Shown here in pieces: positions 15,388 to 24,652 of a stretch of 47,204 nucleotides of DNA. A program made the position numbers and the translations under genes. A model generated the notes under the pieces. The model saw only the letters and a list, made by a program, of their open reading frames with translations. It was not told the DNA's origin and searched no databases. Each line of letters opens with the position of its first letter. The stretch's first letter is position 1. The DNA comes from Bacteroidaceae bacterium (GTDB lineage: Bacteria > Bacteroidota > Bacteroidia > Bacteroidales > Bacteroidaceae): NCBI GenBank assembly GCA_017445925.1, contig JAFSRW010000072.1:1-47204 (forward strand), written 5' to 3'.

Positions 15388-18300
15388 ATGAAGAAGTTTT
15401 TTTGCATAACTCTGTTTGCATTATTCAGCAGTACAGCAGTTGTTGCCAGCACCTCTGACGAGGATGTTCTGTTTAATGTGCTTAAGCGCGAGGTGGGATA
15501 TTACTACTCTCATCTTTCGCAGGATTCGCTGCCAGTGAGATTCATCTCGCTGAATGTGCTGAATGAGAACAGGGTGAACATTTTCAGCGATACGGGAGCG
15601 GCTTTGGTAACGGAAGCCAACTCGCGCAGGCTGAAGCCCAATATATGGTTTGACAAGGACAACCCCTCAAAAATAAGCAGTCGCTCAAGCAAATATGATT
15701 TACCTTTTTCAGACGATACCATCGCCATAAAGGAAGTCATCTGGGAAGCTTTGGACAAAGAATACCGTAATGTTATAGATGCCAGAAAATCGGAAACCAA
15801 GAAGGAGAAGAAGGATACCCTTAAGAGCAACATAGCGTTTAAGGTGGAGCAACACTATGAGAGTCCTCTACCCCCACTGAATATAGATAAGGAAAGGTGG
15901 AAGGCCTTGCTTAACAGAGTGACATCGGTCAGAAAAGAAGGCGTGAGTGCCACATGTACGGCTAACTTTATTTGCGAACAGCACAGGAAATACCTGGTCA
16001 GCTCTGAGGGTACGGAAATTGTTCAGAACCGCAGGTCGTTCATCATCAATCTGAACGTTAAAGTAAAGGATGAGAAAGAAAACACATCGGCTCTGAACAA
16101 GGTATTCTTTGCCCATAACGAGGGCGAATTGCCAAGCGAGGAGGAGTTAAAGAACGCCATAACCGACCTTATAGAACGTAGTTATGCGCTAAGCAAGGCT
16201 CCTATGGCAGAAGCATATACGGGCCCAGTACTCTTCTCGGGCGATGCCAGCGGAGTGTTCTTCCATGAGGTGTTAGGACACCGGCTGGAGAAGGAAGACT
16301 CGGAGTTCAAAACCATGATGGAAACACGTGTGCTACCAGAAGGCTTCAGCATATCATGCGACCCGACAGCAGTTAATTTCGATGGAACCCCCATACACGG
16401 AGGCTATCTGTTTGATGATGAGGGAACCAAGGCGCAGAAAGTGGAATGTATTAAGGACGGCATTCTGAAGAGCATGCTTAGGGGCAGATGGTCGGAAAAG
16501 GGAGAAACGGAGAGCAATGCTCATTCCAGGGCTGCCTTTGGTGAGAAAGCATCGCCCAGACAGTCCAACTTCTTTGTGGAAACCAATCATCCGTACACAG
16601 AGGAACAACTGCGCGGGATGCTGATTCAGGAACTGAAGGATAAGAATAAGGAATACGGTTATTACATCAGAACTGTTAGTAACGGATGGACAACTACAGG
16701 AACCAACACCAACCGTATTTCATCCTTTAATGTCGTACCCATAGAGACCTATAGGATTTATGCCGACGGAAGGCCGGATTCGCTGGTCAGGGGCGTTTCC
16801 TTCATTGGTACTCCATTGACGGCATTCAGCAATGTTAAGGCTGCCGGCGGAAGGTATGAAGTGTCCAATGGCAGATGCGGCTCGCGCTCTGGATGGATAC
16901 CCGTTTCGCTGATTTCGCCTATGCTTTATGTCTCGCAGATGGAAACCCAGTGTCTGAAGACCGATGAGGAAGAAGCACCTAAACTTTCCCAACCGGAGTT
17001 TGTTCCGAAAGAACAGCTGGAGGGCTTGAGTGATGATTCCGTCATTTTCAAGGCTATGGCCGACGAGATGACACGCAGTATGGATAGTCTGAAAAGTGAT
17101 GACGGCATGAAGCCCTATTTCCTGGATTATCGGATTTTCCGAACGGGTAATGCTTACATTCATTCTTCGTTGGGAACATGCAATTACCTGAATGTGAACA
17201 GAATAAAAAATAGCGGTAAGGTAATTGTTGTTGTGGGTGATAGTTTGAAGACCAGTTATAATGATGGCCGGATAAATGAGCTGCCCGATGAGGTAAGCTA
17301 TAATCATATTCGCAGAGAATTATGGGGTTGCACAAATGCAAAATTTAATTCTGTATGCGACGACCATAAATCAAATGATACGTGGAGGGCACAGGAGTTC
17401 CTGGACGACAGCATCCCGGAATGGACCAAGATACCCGGAAGGGTTTACACCGAGAAGTCGGCATTGGCCAACTACCAGAAGGACGTGGAAACGCTGAAGG
17501 CTCTTGCCGATACCTTGTCTGCCATTTTCAAGAACTATCCGCAACTATGTCGCACACGCGTTGGAATAGATTTTGAATACGAAGACATATATCAACTGAA
17601 CAGCGACGGGCTGCACGCACGCACTCCCTTAAAGAAAGTCAACATTACATCAAATGCCAGCTATCTGTCCCCAAAAGGAGAATTATTTGAAGAAATTACA
17701 TCTTTTACTTATTACGATGTGGACGACCTGCCGCCAACCGACTCGCTGATGGCTGAACTGGAAAGATTTGCCAACAAGGTGATGCGTAAAAAAGCGGTGA
17801 CCTTATCGGAGGAATTGGAATACATCGGCCCTGTAATATATGAGAATGGAAAAGTACTTCAAGCACTCTATAACAATTTGTATGGCCAAACAAACATAAG
17901 GGACTATATTATTTGCAGCCTGAATGGGAGGAATAGGAAGTATGATAACACATACAGACTACTGGGTAAAAAGGTTGTCTGCAAGAATATTTCCGTATGG
18001 CAATTGGGTAACGACTCCGTTTATAACGGACACCGTATGCTCGGTTATCGGAAATACGATGCTGACGGTGTCCGGCCTGCAACGATAGAACTGATACGAA
18101 AGGGCATTCTGATGAACCAGTTGGCAGGACGAAGGCCGTCGCCCGTAACACGTAAATCAACAGGAAACCAACGTATGAACGGATCTCGTGATTATGGCTG
18201 GTACGCTTCTGGAACTGTACTCCGGATCTCGTTCGATAAGACAATGAGTAGGAAGAAACTCGTCAAGAAACTGATAGCGATGGCCAGAGAACAGCACTCG

Positions 18301-18564
18301 GAATACGCCTATATCATAAGCGACTGGCAAGGGATGATACGCATAAACACCAAGACAGGGGAGCAGGAAGAAGTGTGGTTAAAAAATGGAGATAATCCTT
18401 CGAGATTACAGTTAATGGGGGATATCTGGGCATCCAAAGAGGAAACGGCTGACCGCAAAGAATCCGTCATTCATCCCAAAACCATCCTTTTCCCGTTAGT
18501 AGAGCTGAGAATCAACGCCAGCTCTCCCAGGAAATGTGAGAGGTTTGCGAAACTGATGCATTGA
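15388..18564 (+). CDS. Exported TldD/TldE-like metallopeptidase, single-chain double module
   Basis: A 1058-residue protein with a signal peptide (about residues 1-20, ending VVAS). The first half (about 24-545) is TldD-like: GPVLFSGDASGVFFHEVLGH contains the metal-binding HExxxH (H293, E294, H298), and the half ends with NGRCGSRSGWIPVSLISPM. The second half starts near residue 549 (DDSVIFKAMADEM, mirroring DEDVLFNVLKREV at 24-36) and repeats the same architecture; at the matching point (about 815, GPVIYENGKVLQALYNNLYG) the metal motif is missing. This mirrors the TldD (active) / TldE (inactive) heterodimer, here in one exported chain. Substrate unknown. A weak -7 (TACCTTTA, 15341-15348) precedes it. 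Confidence 0.8.
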   Translation: MKKFFCITLFALFSSTAVVASTSDEDVLFNVLKREVGYYYSHLSQDSLPVRFISLNVLNENRVNIFSDTGAALVTEANSRRLKPNIWFDKDNPSKISSRSSKYDLPFSDDTIAIKEVIWEALDKEYRNVIDARKSETKKEKKDTLKSNIAFKVEQHYESPLPPLNIDKERWKALLNRVTSVRKEGVSATCTANFICEQHRKYLVSSEGTEIVQNRRSFIINLNVKVKDEKENTSALNKVFFAHNEGELPSEEELKNAITDLIERSYALSKAPMAEAYTGPVLFSGDASGVFFHEVLGHRLEKEDSEFKTMMETRVLPEGFSISCDPTAVNFDGTPIHGGYLFDDEGTKAQKVECIKDGILKSMLRGRWSEKGETESNAHSRAAFGEKASPRQSNFFVETNHPYTEEQLRGMLIQELKDKNKEYGYYIRTVSNGWTTTGTNTNRISSFNVVPIETYRIYADGRPDSLVRGVSFIGTPLTAFSNVKAAGGRYEVSNGRCGSRSGWIPVSLISPMLYVSQMETQCLKTDEEEAPKLSQPEFVPKEQLEGLSDDSVIFKAMADEMTRSMDSLKSDDGMKPYFLDYRIFRTGNAYIHSSLGTCNYLNVNRIKNSGKVIVVVGDSLKTSYNDGRINELPDEVSYNHIRRELWGCTNAKFNSVCDDHKSNDTWRAQEFLDDSIPEWTKIPGRVYTEKSALANYQKDVETLKALADTLSAIFKNYPQLCRTRVGIDFEYEDIYQLNSDGLHARTPLKKVNITSNASYLSPKGELFEEITSFTYYDVDDLPPTDSLMAELERFANKVMRKKAVTLSEELEYIGPVIYENGKVLQALYNNLYGQTNIRDYIICSLNGRNRKYDNTYRLLGKKVVCKNISVWQLGNDSVYNGHRMLGYRKYDADGVRPATIELIRKGILMNQLAGRRPSPVTRKSTGNQRMNGSRDYGWYASGTVLRISFDKTMSRKKLVKKLIAMAREQHSEYAYIISDWQGMIRINTKTGEQEEVWLKNGDNPSRLQLMGDIWASKEETADRKESVIHPKTILFPLVELRINASSPRKCERFAKLMH

Positions 18565-18617
18565 CCAATCAGGCAGCACACAGAAAAAGGAAGCTTTTTT
18601 ATTATAAGCATTAAAAA

Positions 18618-18652
18618 TCCGAGGCGCATAATGTCGTTTCGGATTTTTTTTC
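18618..18652 (+). terminator. Terminator between tldD-like gene and argS
   Basis: AATCCGA (from 18616) pairs with TCGGATT before a run of eight T residues ending near 18650. The -7-like TAATTTTG (18654-18661) for argS follows at once. Confidence 0.7.
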
Positions 18653-18692
18653 GTAATTTTGCCCCCCGAAATTGTTATATATAATGTAGTAT

Positions 18693-20513
18693 ATGGAAAT
18701 TACAAGCAAAATAACGACAGCGGTTCAGGCCGTAATTGATGAGTTGTACGGCGTACAGGTACCTGAGAAAATGGTGCAGTTGCAGGAGACCCGTGCAGAG
18801 TTCGAAGGCCAGTTGACACTGGTGGTGTTCCCTTTCCTGAAAATGAGCAAGAAGGCCCCTGAGGCTACGGCACAGGAGATTGGCGATCAACTGGTGGCTA
18901 AGGTGCCCGAGGTAATCAGCAAGTTCAATGTAATCAAGGGTTTCCTGAACCTCGTTATTAACCCTGCACAGTGGATAGAGCTGCTGGAGAGCATTCAGCA
19001 GAATCCCACCTTCGGCTTCACCCCTGTTACGGAGGAGAGTCCGCTGGTAATGATTGAGTATTCGAGTCCTAACACCAACAAGCCCCTGCATCTGGGTCAC
19101 GTGCGTAACAACCTGCTGGGTTGGGCATTGGCTAATGTGATGCAGGCCAACGGCAACAAGGTGGTGAAGACCAATATTGTTAACGACCGCGGCATTCATA
19201 TCTGCAAGAGCATGCTGGCTTGGCTGAAATGGGGCAACGGTGAGACGCCAGACACATCTGGCAAGAAGGGCGACCATCTGATAGGTGACTACTATGTAGC
19301 CTTCGACAAGCACTATCGCGAGGAGGTGAAGGAACTCGTTGCCCAAGGTATGGACGAGGAACAGGCCAAGCAGGATGCTCCGCTGATAAAGGAAGCACAC
19401 GAGATGCTGGTGAAGTGGGAGCAGAACGACCCTGAGGTTCGTGCCCTCTGGAAGAAGATGAACGAGTGGGTGTATGCCGGCTTCGACGAAACATACAAGG
19501 CACTGGGTGTAAGCTTCGACAAGATATACTACGAGAGCGAGACCTATCTGGAAGGTAAGGAGAAGGTGGAGGAAGGCTTACAGAAGGGCTTCTTCTATCG
19601 CAGAGAGGATGGCTCTGTATGGGCCGACCTGACAAAAGAAGGCCTGGATGAAAAGCTCTTGCTGCGCTCCGATGGTACCAGTGTTTACATGACGCAGGAC
19701 ATAGGTACAGCTAAACTGCGTTTCCAGGACTATCCCATCGACAAGATGATATACGTGGTGGGCAACGAGCAGAACTACCATTTCCAGGTTCTCAGCATCC
19801 TGCTGGATAAGTTGGGCTTCAAGTGGGGTAAGGACCTTGTCCACTTCTCCTACGGAATGGTGGAGTTGCCTAACGGCAAGATGAAGAGCAGGGAAGGTAC
19901 CGTTGTGGATGCCGACGACCTGATTGCCACCATGATTAGCGATGCCCGTCAGATGAGTGCCGACAAGGTGAACAAACTGGAAGGCATTACAGAGGAGGAG
20001 GCGCAGGAGATTGCACGCATCGTTGGTATGGGTGCCTTGAAGTACTTCATCCTGAAGGTGGATGCCCGTAAGAATATGCTGTTCAACCCTGAGGAGAGTA
20101 TCGACTTCAACGGCAATACAGGTCCTTTCATCCAATATACATACGCCAGAATCCGTAGTATTCTGAGAAAAGCCTCCCCCAGCCCCTCCCAAGGAGGGGT
20201 GAACTTAGCGGGCTTAAAGCTTTCTCTTTCTAAGGATACTGAGTTGAGTGATAAGGAGATAAGCCTCATCCAGCATTTGCAGGGATTCCAGGCTGCCGTT
20301 AAGCAGGCTGGTGCCGACTACAACCCCAGTTGTATTGCCAACTACTGCTACGAGCTGGTGAAGGAATACAACCAATTCTATCACGACTTTAGCGTGCTGC
20401 GCGAGGAGGACGAGAAGAAGCGTCTGTTCCGTATCGCCCTGTCGGCTGCCGTAAGTCAGGTAATCAAGAACGGTATGGGATTACTGGGCATTGAAGTGCC
20501 TGAGAGGATGTAG
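18693..20513 (+). CDS. argS: Arginine-tRNA ligase (with in-frame repeat insertion)
   Basis: A 606-residue class I synthetase. It has an N-terminal additional domain, the HIGH-type motif HLGH at residues 133-136 (SSPNTNKPLHLGHVRNN), the KMSKS-region KMKSREG near 396, and the C-terminal DALR helical domain (YTYARIRSILRKA ... YNQFYHDFSVLRE). Residues 494-505 (ASPSPSQGGVNL) are encoded by a palindromic GC-rich repeat (20172-20203) and interrupt the DALR domain without breaking the frame. The rest is typical. The -7-like box TAATTTTG lies at 18654-18661. Confidence 0.96.
   Translation: MEITSKITTAVQAVIDELYGVQVPEKMVQLQETRAEFEGQLTLVVFPFLKMSKKAPEATAQEIGDQLVAKVPEVISKFNVIKGFLNLVINPAQWIELLESIQQNPTFGFTPVTEESPLVMIEYSSPNTNKPLHLGHVRNNLLGWALANVMQANGNKVVKTNIVNDRGIHICKSMLAWLKWGNGETPDTSGKKGDHLIGDYYVAFDKHYREEVKELVAQGMDEEQAKQDAPLIKEAHEMLVKWEQNDPEVRALWKKMNEWVYAGFDETYKALGVSFDKIYYESETYLEGKEKVEEGLQKGFFYRREDGSVWADLTKEGLDEKLLLRSDGTSVYMTQDIGTAKLRFQDYPIDKMIYVVGNEQNYHFQVLSILLDKLGFKWGKDLVHFSYGMVELPNGKMKSREGTVVDADDLIATMISDARQMSADKVNKLEGITEEEAQEIARIVGMGALKYFILKVDARKNMLFNPEESIDFNGNTGPFIQYTYARIRSILRKASPSPSQGGVNLAGLKLSLSKDTELSDKEISLIQHLQGFQAAVKQAGADYNPSCIANYCYELVKEYNQFYHDFSVLREEDEKKRLFRIALSAAVSQVIKNGMGLLGIEVPERM
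20172..20203 (+). repeat. Palindromic repeat inserted in argS
   Basis: CCCCTCC (20183-20189), loop CAA, GGAGGGG (20193-20199), preceded by GCCTCCCCCAG. The layout and loop match the metG copy at 26169-26201. It adds about a dozen Pro/Ser/Gly-rich residues. Confidence 0.85.
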
Positions 20514-20520
20514 GAAAAAA

Positions 20521-20547
20521 ACGATAACGATAACGTTAACGATAACC
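20521..20547. repeat. Short AACGAT/AACGTT tandem repeat
   Basis: Four hexamer units, AACGAT AACGAT AACGTT AACGAT, then AACC, in the argS-rnhA spacer. The same unit occurs in the coding tail of the HU-like gene (around 46425-46490) and in a looser form at 2885-2920. Confidence 0.7.
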
Positions 20548-20589
20548 AGATTAGTGGTTAGGGACATGTTCAATGTTCAATGAAATAAA

Positions 20590-21018
20590 ATGGATTACGA
20601 AAAGCTGAAGGGAATTGTGGATTTCAACGCTATTGCGGTGGATGCAGGCTGTAGTGGCAACCCTGGACCGATGGAGTACCAAGGGGTGTATCTGGGCAAT
20701 GAGCAGCGACTGTTCCATTACGGGCCTGTGCACGGCACCAACAATATTGGTGAGTTTCTGGCCATCGTCCATGCCTTGGCGCTGATAAAGCAGAAGGGCT
20801 GGGATATGAAGGTGTACAGCGACTCGTACAACGCCATTCTGTGGGTAAAGAACCGTAGGTGCAAGACCAAGTTGGAACATACGCCTGAGACAGAAGGCCT
20901 TTTTCAGCTGATTGCACGAGCCGAGGATTGGCTTTGGAGAAATCCGCAGCATGCTCAGGTGCTGAAATGGGAAACCAGCCAATGGGGAGAAATTCCAGCA
21001 GACTTTGGACGGAAATAA
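20590..21018 (+). CDS. RNase H-fold protein (RNase HI-like)
   Basis: A 142-residue cytoplasmic RNase H-fold protein, expected to cut RNA in RNA-DNA hybrids. All four acidic catalytic positions appear to be present: D18 (VDAGCSGNPGP), E55 (NNIGEFLAI), D78 (VYSDSYNAI) and D138 (IPADFG). It lacks the N-terminal hybrid-binding domain found in longer Bacteroidetes RNase HI proteins. The surrounding genes give no functional link. It could act as a second RNase HI or a specialised variant. Confidence 0.85.
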   Translation: MDYEKLKGIVDFNAIAVDAGCSGNPGPMEYQGVYLGNEQRLFHYGPVHGTNNIGEFLAIVHALALIKQKGWDMKVYSDSYNAILWVKNRRCKTKLEHTPETEGLFQLIARAEDWLWRNPQHAQVLKWETSQWGEIPADFGRK

Positions 21019-21024
21019 AAAAAA

Positions 21025-21061
21025 CCTCACCCCTAACCCCTTTCCCGTGGGCGAGGGGGAC
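21025..21061. repeat. Palindromic GC-rich repeat, intergenic copy
   Basis: CCTCACCCCTAACCCC followed by TTTCCC / GGG and GAGGGG. It is an intergenic relative of the argS and metG insertions and falls just before the TTG start of the next gene. Confidence 0.7.
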
Positions 21062-21087
21062 TATGGGAACGATAACTTCGGAACAAC

Positions 21088-22905
21088 TTGAAAAGAGTAC
21101 TGTACATATTTAGGTTTGTTGCATTCCTCACGGTGATTTCGCTGGTGGGGAAGGTGGTCTTTATGATTTACAATGCGGGAGAACACTGCACACTGGCGAA
21201 CATTTGGGATGTTCTGTGGGCAGGTCTGCCACTTGACCTGAGCGTATCAGCATTTCTGACATTGCCCGTGTGGATAGCTACAGCTTTCAGTCTGCGCTAC
21301 ACCGATATGCGACTGAGAACTATCCTGTCGGCTTACCTGATATTGGCTGTTCTGTTTGTCGTGCTGGTGACAGCCGGAGATATTGTGATGTATCACCACT
21401 GGAAATTCAAGTTGGATGCCAGCATCTTCAACTATATGTCGTCGCCAGGTTCAGCGGGTGCCAGTGCACCGGCTGTGTACATTGTAACTTGTCTGTCTTC
21501 TGCCTTCATTGCCATTGTGGGCTGTATCGTTATAGCCATCAGAATGACTCCCAAGCGCATTATGGAGGACGGAGAGGGTATCAATCGGACCAACTTTCTG
21601 GCAACGGGAGCACTACTTGTCTTTACCATTTTTGGTATAACGGGTCGGAGGATAACGGAGGCCAGCGTGTTTGAGTTCAAGCCCATCGTACTGAACCATG
21701 CAGCCGTGAATACTTCAGCCCACATGCTGCATTCTTTCTGGATTTATCTGCAAAAGCCAGACAAACAAGTCAGGAACATGAGGGATGCAGAATGTGATGA
21801 GTTGATGAACGGCCTCTACCCAGAACAAATGGATGATATAACGGACACGTTGCTGGCAACAACCCGTCCCAATGTGCTGACTATTCAGTTGGAAAGCTTT
21901 GGTGCCTCGTTCGTGGAAACCTTAGGCGGAGCAAAAGGTGTGACACCCGAGTTGTGCCGATGGATGGAGCAGGGTGTGAACTTCACCAATGCGTGGGCCA
22001 GCAGTTTCCGTACGGATAGAGGAACGGTGAGCACGTTGTCGGGCTGTCTTTCTTATCCTACCTACAGTCTGATGATGGAGGACGACTGTCTGGGACATTT
22101 CCCCAGTTTGGCAAGCACACTTTCGGGCCTGGGTTACAAGACCGACTATCTGTACGGAGGCAACTCGGAAAATATGAACAAGCGCAAGTATCTGCTTGCC
22201 TCCGGCTTCCAGAAGGTATGGGATATTAACGACATAGATGTTCCTGAGGCTGAGCGTGATGCTTGGGGAGCCAATGACAGCATATCGTTTCAGCGCTTAT
22301 ATAACATACTGACAACGCGGACAGATTCTGCCTGGTATTTTGGTTATCAATCAATATCAAGCCACGAGCCTTGGGCGGTTCCCTATCATAAGTTGGATAA
22401 TGAGGTGTACAATGCCTTTGCCTATACTGATCACTTCTTGGGCGCTTTCCTGGATAGCCTGAGTAAGACACCCGTTTGGGACAACCTGGTGGTTATCATC
22501 TTTGCCGACCACGGGAGCATGTATCAGTTGGATTACCAGCACCCGATGTTCTTCCGAATGCCCTTGCTGATGGTAGGCGGTGCCGTCAAGGAGCCTAAGA
22601 CACTGGATATGTTCATCTGCCAGAGCGATATAGTAGGTACCTTGTTGGCCCAGATGCAGATAAATAATAAAGACTATCCCTGGAGCCGAAATGTGCTGAG
22701 CAAGAACTATCAATATCCGTTTGTTTACGCCACTTATCCGGCAGGAATGCTCTTTGCCGATGGTACTGGTGTGACAATGATGGATCTGCAGTCGGGCTGT
22801 GTGGTTTATTCCGAGGGTGAGGGTGAAGATATGAGAGTAAGCCGGACAAAGGCCATCCTGCAGCGCAGTTATGATGGGCTGAAAGCATTGAACATTGAAC
22901 ATTGA
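21088..22905 (+). CDS. LTA synthase family protein (sulfatase-fold phosphoglycerol transferase)
   Basis: A 605-residue inner-membrane protein. About five transmembrane helices occupy residues 5-200; the rest is an extracytoplasmic alkaline-phosphatase/sulfatase domain. Active-site landmarks are QLESFGA, RTDRGT with the likely nucleophile T313, and IIFADHGS, matching LtaS. Since Gram-negatives lack lipoteichoic acid, it more likely moves a phosphoglycerol or phosphoethanolamine-type group onto an envelope glycan or lipid. The start is TTG at 21088: the next in-frame ATG (at the MIYN position, about residue 26) would remove most of the first membrane helix. The C-terminus (ALNIEH) is encoded by a CATTGAA tandem repeat. 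It is followed by a PAP2 phosphatase 31 bases on. Confidence 0.87.
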   Translation: MKRVLYIFRFVAFLTVISLVGKVVFMIYNAGEHCTLANIWDVLWAGLPLDLSVSAFLTLPVWIATAFSLRYTDMRLRTILSAYLILAVLFVVLVTAGDIVMYHHWKFKLDASIFNYMSSPGSAGASAPAVYIVTCLSSAFIAIVGCIVIAIRMTPKRIMEDGEGINRTNFLATGALLVFTIFGITGRRITEASVFEFKPIVLNHAAVNTSAHMLHSFWIYLQKPDKQVRNMRDAECDELMNGLYPEQMDDITDTLLATTRPNVLTIQLESFGASFVETLGGAKGVTPELCRWMEQGVNFTNAWASSFRTDRGTVSTLSGCLSYPTYSLMMEDDCLGHFPSLASTLSGLGYKTDYLYGGNSENMNKRKYLLASGFQKVWDINDIDVPEAERDAWGANDSISFQRLYNILTTRTDSAWYFGYQSISSHEPWAVPYHKLDNEVYNAFAYTDHFLGAFLDSLSKTPVWDNLVVIIFADHGSMYQLDYQHPMFFRMPLLMVGGAVKEPKTLDMFICQSDIVGTLLAQMQINNKDYPWSRNVLSKNYQYPFVYATYPAGMLFADGTGVTMMDLQSGCVVYSEGEGEDMRVSRTKAILQRSYDGLKALNIEH

Positions 22906-22917
22906 GCATTGAACATT
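22885..22917 (+). repeat. CATTGAA tandem repeat over a stop codon
   Basis: CATTGAA is repeated four times (one unit CATTGAG), followed by CATT, covering the last codons of the LtaS-like gene and its TGA. Two units in opposite orientation (TTCAATG) stand at about 20571-20583. Confidence 0.7.
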
Positions 22918-22936
22918 AATTTTGAATTAAAATAAA

Positions 22937-23677
22937 ATGAACCGATTTGCCCTTTTTATGCTGCTTTTGCTTGTATCTTTCAGGCTGATGGCTCAGGATA
23001 CAGTTTTGGCTGACAGCACAGCATTGCCTTGTGCCGCTGAGCATAAGTTCAAGGCTAAGCAGCTGATAGTTCCTGGAGCGTTGATAACAGCTGGTGCTGT
23101 GGGCATTGCTTTCCACGATAAACTGGGTAACTGGGGCGAAGGGCATCATACCTGTGTGGACGATTATATTCAGTATGCTCCTGTGGCAGCCAACCTGTTC
23201 TTGGGCTGTTTTGGTGTAAAGCACAAGCATAATTTTGTGGACAGAATAATGATTTCAGCCACCGCATACGCCGTAGAATTAGCTTTGGTACAGGGACTTA
23301 AACATACCGTTCGTGAATCGCGTCCTGGATCTGAAAACGAGCGAAATTCCTTCCCCTCTGGCCATACGGCAACGGTGTTTACAGGAGCGGAGTTGGTACG
23401 TAAGGAATACGGATGGGGAATTGGTTCGGCAGCATACGCTGTGGCTGTAGCAACAGGTGCCTTGCGTATTTACAACAACCATCATTGGTGCAACGATGTG
23501 CTGGCTGGTGCAGGAATCGGAATCCTGTCGGCCAACGTAGCCTATTGGCTTTATCCTTGGGAGAAGAAACTGTTCTGGCCCAAAAAGAAGAACCAGAATA
23601 CTGCCAATATGATGGTGGTTCCCACATACGAGGTGCAGCATAATACTATCGGACTTGCCTTTACGGCTGTATGGTAA
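22937..23677 (+). CDS. PAP2-family lipid phosphatase
   Basis: A 246-residue protein with an N-terminal signal or anchor (ending SFRLMAQ). The three PAP2 motifs are complete: KHTVRESRP, PSGHT and LRIYNNHHWCND (R...H...D). Such enzymes dephosphorylate phosphatidic acid, undecaprenyl pyrophosphate or lipid A at the periplasmic face. Its place between an LtaS-like transferase and an outer-membrane-type protein suggests envelope lipid recycling: the transferase would release a diacylglycerol-type product. The role is inferred from context. Start ATG 22937; the next gene starts 9 bases after its stop. Confidence 0.9.
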   Translation: MNRFALFMLLLLVSFRLMAQDTVLADSTALPCAAEHKFKAKQLIVPGALITAGAVGIAFHDKLGNWGEGHHTCVDDYIQYAPVAANLFLGCFGVKHKHNFVDRIMISATAYAVELALVQGLKHTVRESRPGSENERNSFPSGHTATVFTGAELVRKEYGWGIGSAAYAVAVATGALRIYNNHHWCNDVLAGAGIGILSANVAYWLYPWEKKLFWPKKKNQNTANMMVVPTYEVQHNTIGLAFTAVW

Positions 23678-23686
23678 TTGAAGATA

Positions 23687-24652
23687 ATGAGAAGGGAGTT
23701 GTTCATATTGCTTTTGTGTTCGACGTGGGCTATTGCTTACGCCCAAACCAGTTTGGATAAGCCGGACAGGAATGAAACCACAATGATTTCCCCTTATTAC
23801 TTCGGCCCCAACGCATTCCCTGTTCCTGAAATGCTGGACGGAACGGTGCAACACGACCTTCGGATAGAACTGGACGGCAATCATTTCTTTGGAACCAGAG
23901 GCGACCATACTACCGACCTAACGCTAAAGGCATACATTCCCCTCTTTACAGACCGTGTAAACCTGACGGCTTGGATGCCAATAGTTGAGTGGTACAGGAA
24001 TTCCGACGAGAGTCTGGCTGTCTGTCGACTTGCAGAAAAAGCACTTACCGACCCCAAGGCACGTAAGGGTTGCATCAGCGGTGATGTTTATATTTCTACA
24101 GACATCCATCTTATCCGTCAGAAACGTTATGTGCCCGATATTGCCTTACGTGCAGCACTGAAAACAGCATCAGGAAACGACTACCAGTATGCTCGCAATT
24201 ATGACAGTCCAGGCTACTTCTTTGATGCTACCGTAGCAAAGTCTTTTGCCTTGGGAGCCATAAAGCAGCACGATCTGCGCGTAGCGCTGAGCGGAGGCTT
24301 CCTGTGTTGGCAAACAAATAATGCACGCCAGAATGATGCCATCATGTTCGGTCTGATGGTAAAATGGACTTATAAGCGACTGATGTTGGAACAGACTTTA
24401 CGCGGCTACAGCGGATGGGAACATTCTACCACTCGGGATAAGGATTTGGCACACGACCGACCCGTTGTACTGAAAACACGCGCAGCCTATCGGTTTGGAA
24501 AATGGGAGGCGCTGGCATCTTATCAGTACGGCATGCGCGACTATCCCTTCCATCAGATGCAGTTGGGAGTGGCTTACCACATTAATATACTGAAGAAGGA
24601 AACAATAAAAGACAATAATACATTATGGAAAAGAATTTCAAGAGAACCTTAG
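23687..24652 (+). CDS. Outer-membrane-type beta-barrel protein, unknown function
   Basis: A 321-residue exported protein starting at ATG 23687; an in-frame TTG at 23678 would add only three residues. The signal peptide ends AIAYA-Q. The mature protein has alternating hydrophobic/polar strands rich in aromatic residues ([36 protein letters not shown]), as in an outer-membrane barrel. The barrel appears to finish at YHINILKK; the last 18 or so residues are encoded in the 28 bases overlapping metG and the stretch just before it. I cannot name a family. It follows a PAP2 phosphatase and an LtaS-like enzyme, so a shared envelope role is likely. Confidence 0.75.
   Translation: MRRELFILLLCSTWAIAYAQTSLDKPDRNETTMISPYYFGPNAFPVPEMLDGTVQHDLRIELDGNHFFGTRGDHTTDLTLKAYIPLFTDRVNLTAWMPIVEWYRNSDESLAVCRLAEKALTDPKARKGCISGDVYISTDIHLIRQKRYVPDIALRAALKTASGNDYQYARNYDSPGYFFDATVAKSFALGAIKQHDLRVALSGGFLCWQTNNARQNDAIMFGLMVKWTYKRLMLEQTLRGYSGWEHSTTRDKDLAHDRPVVLKTRAAYRFGKWEALASYQYGMRDYPFHQMQLGVAYHINILKKETIKDNNTLWKRISREP

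Noticed and set aside
20521-20547. AACGAT repeats as replication iterons or a CRISPR
   Set aside because: Units are only six bases with no spacers and no rep or cas gene nearby; the same unit is coding in the HU-like gene.
23678-23686. TTG start for the outer-membrane-type gene
   Set aside because: ATG at 23687 gives a cleaner signal peptide and leaves room for a ribosome site after the PAP2 stop.
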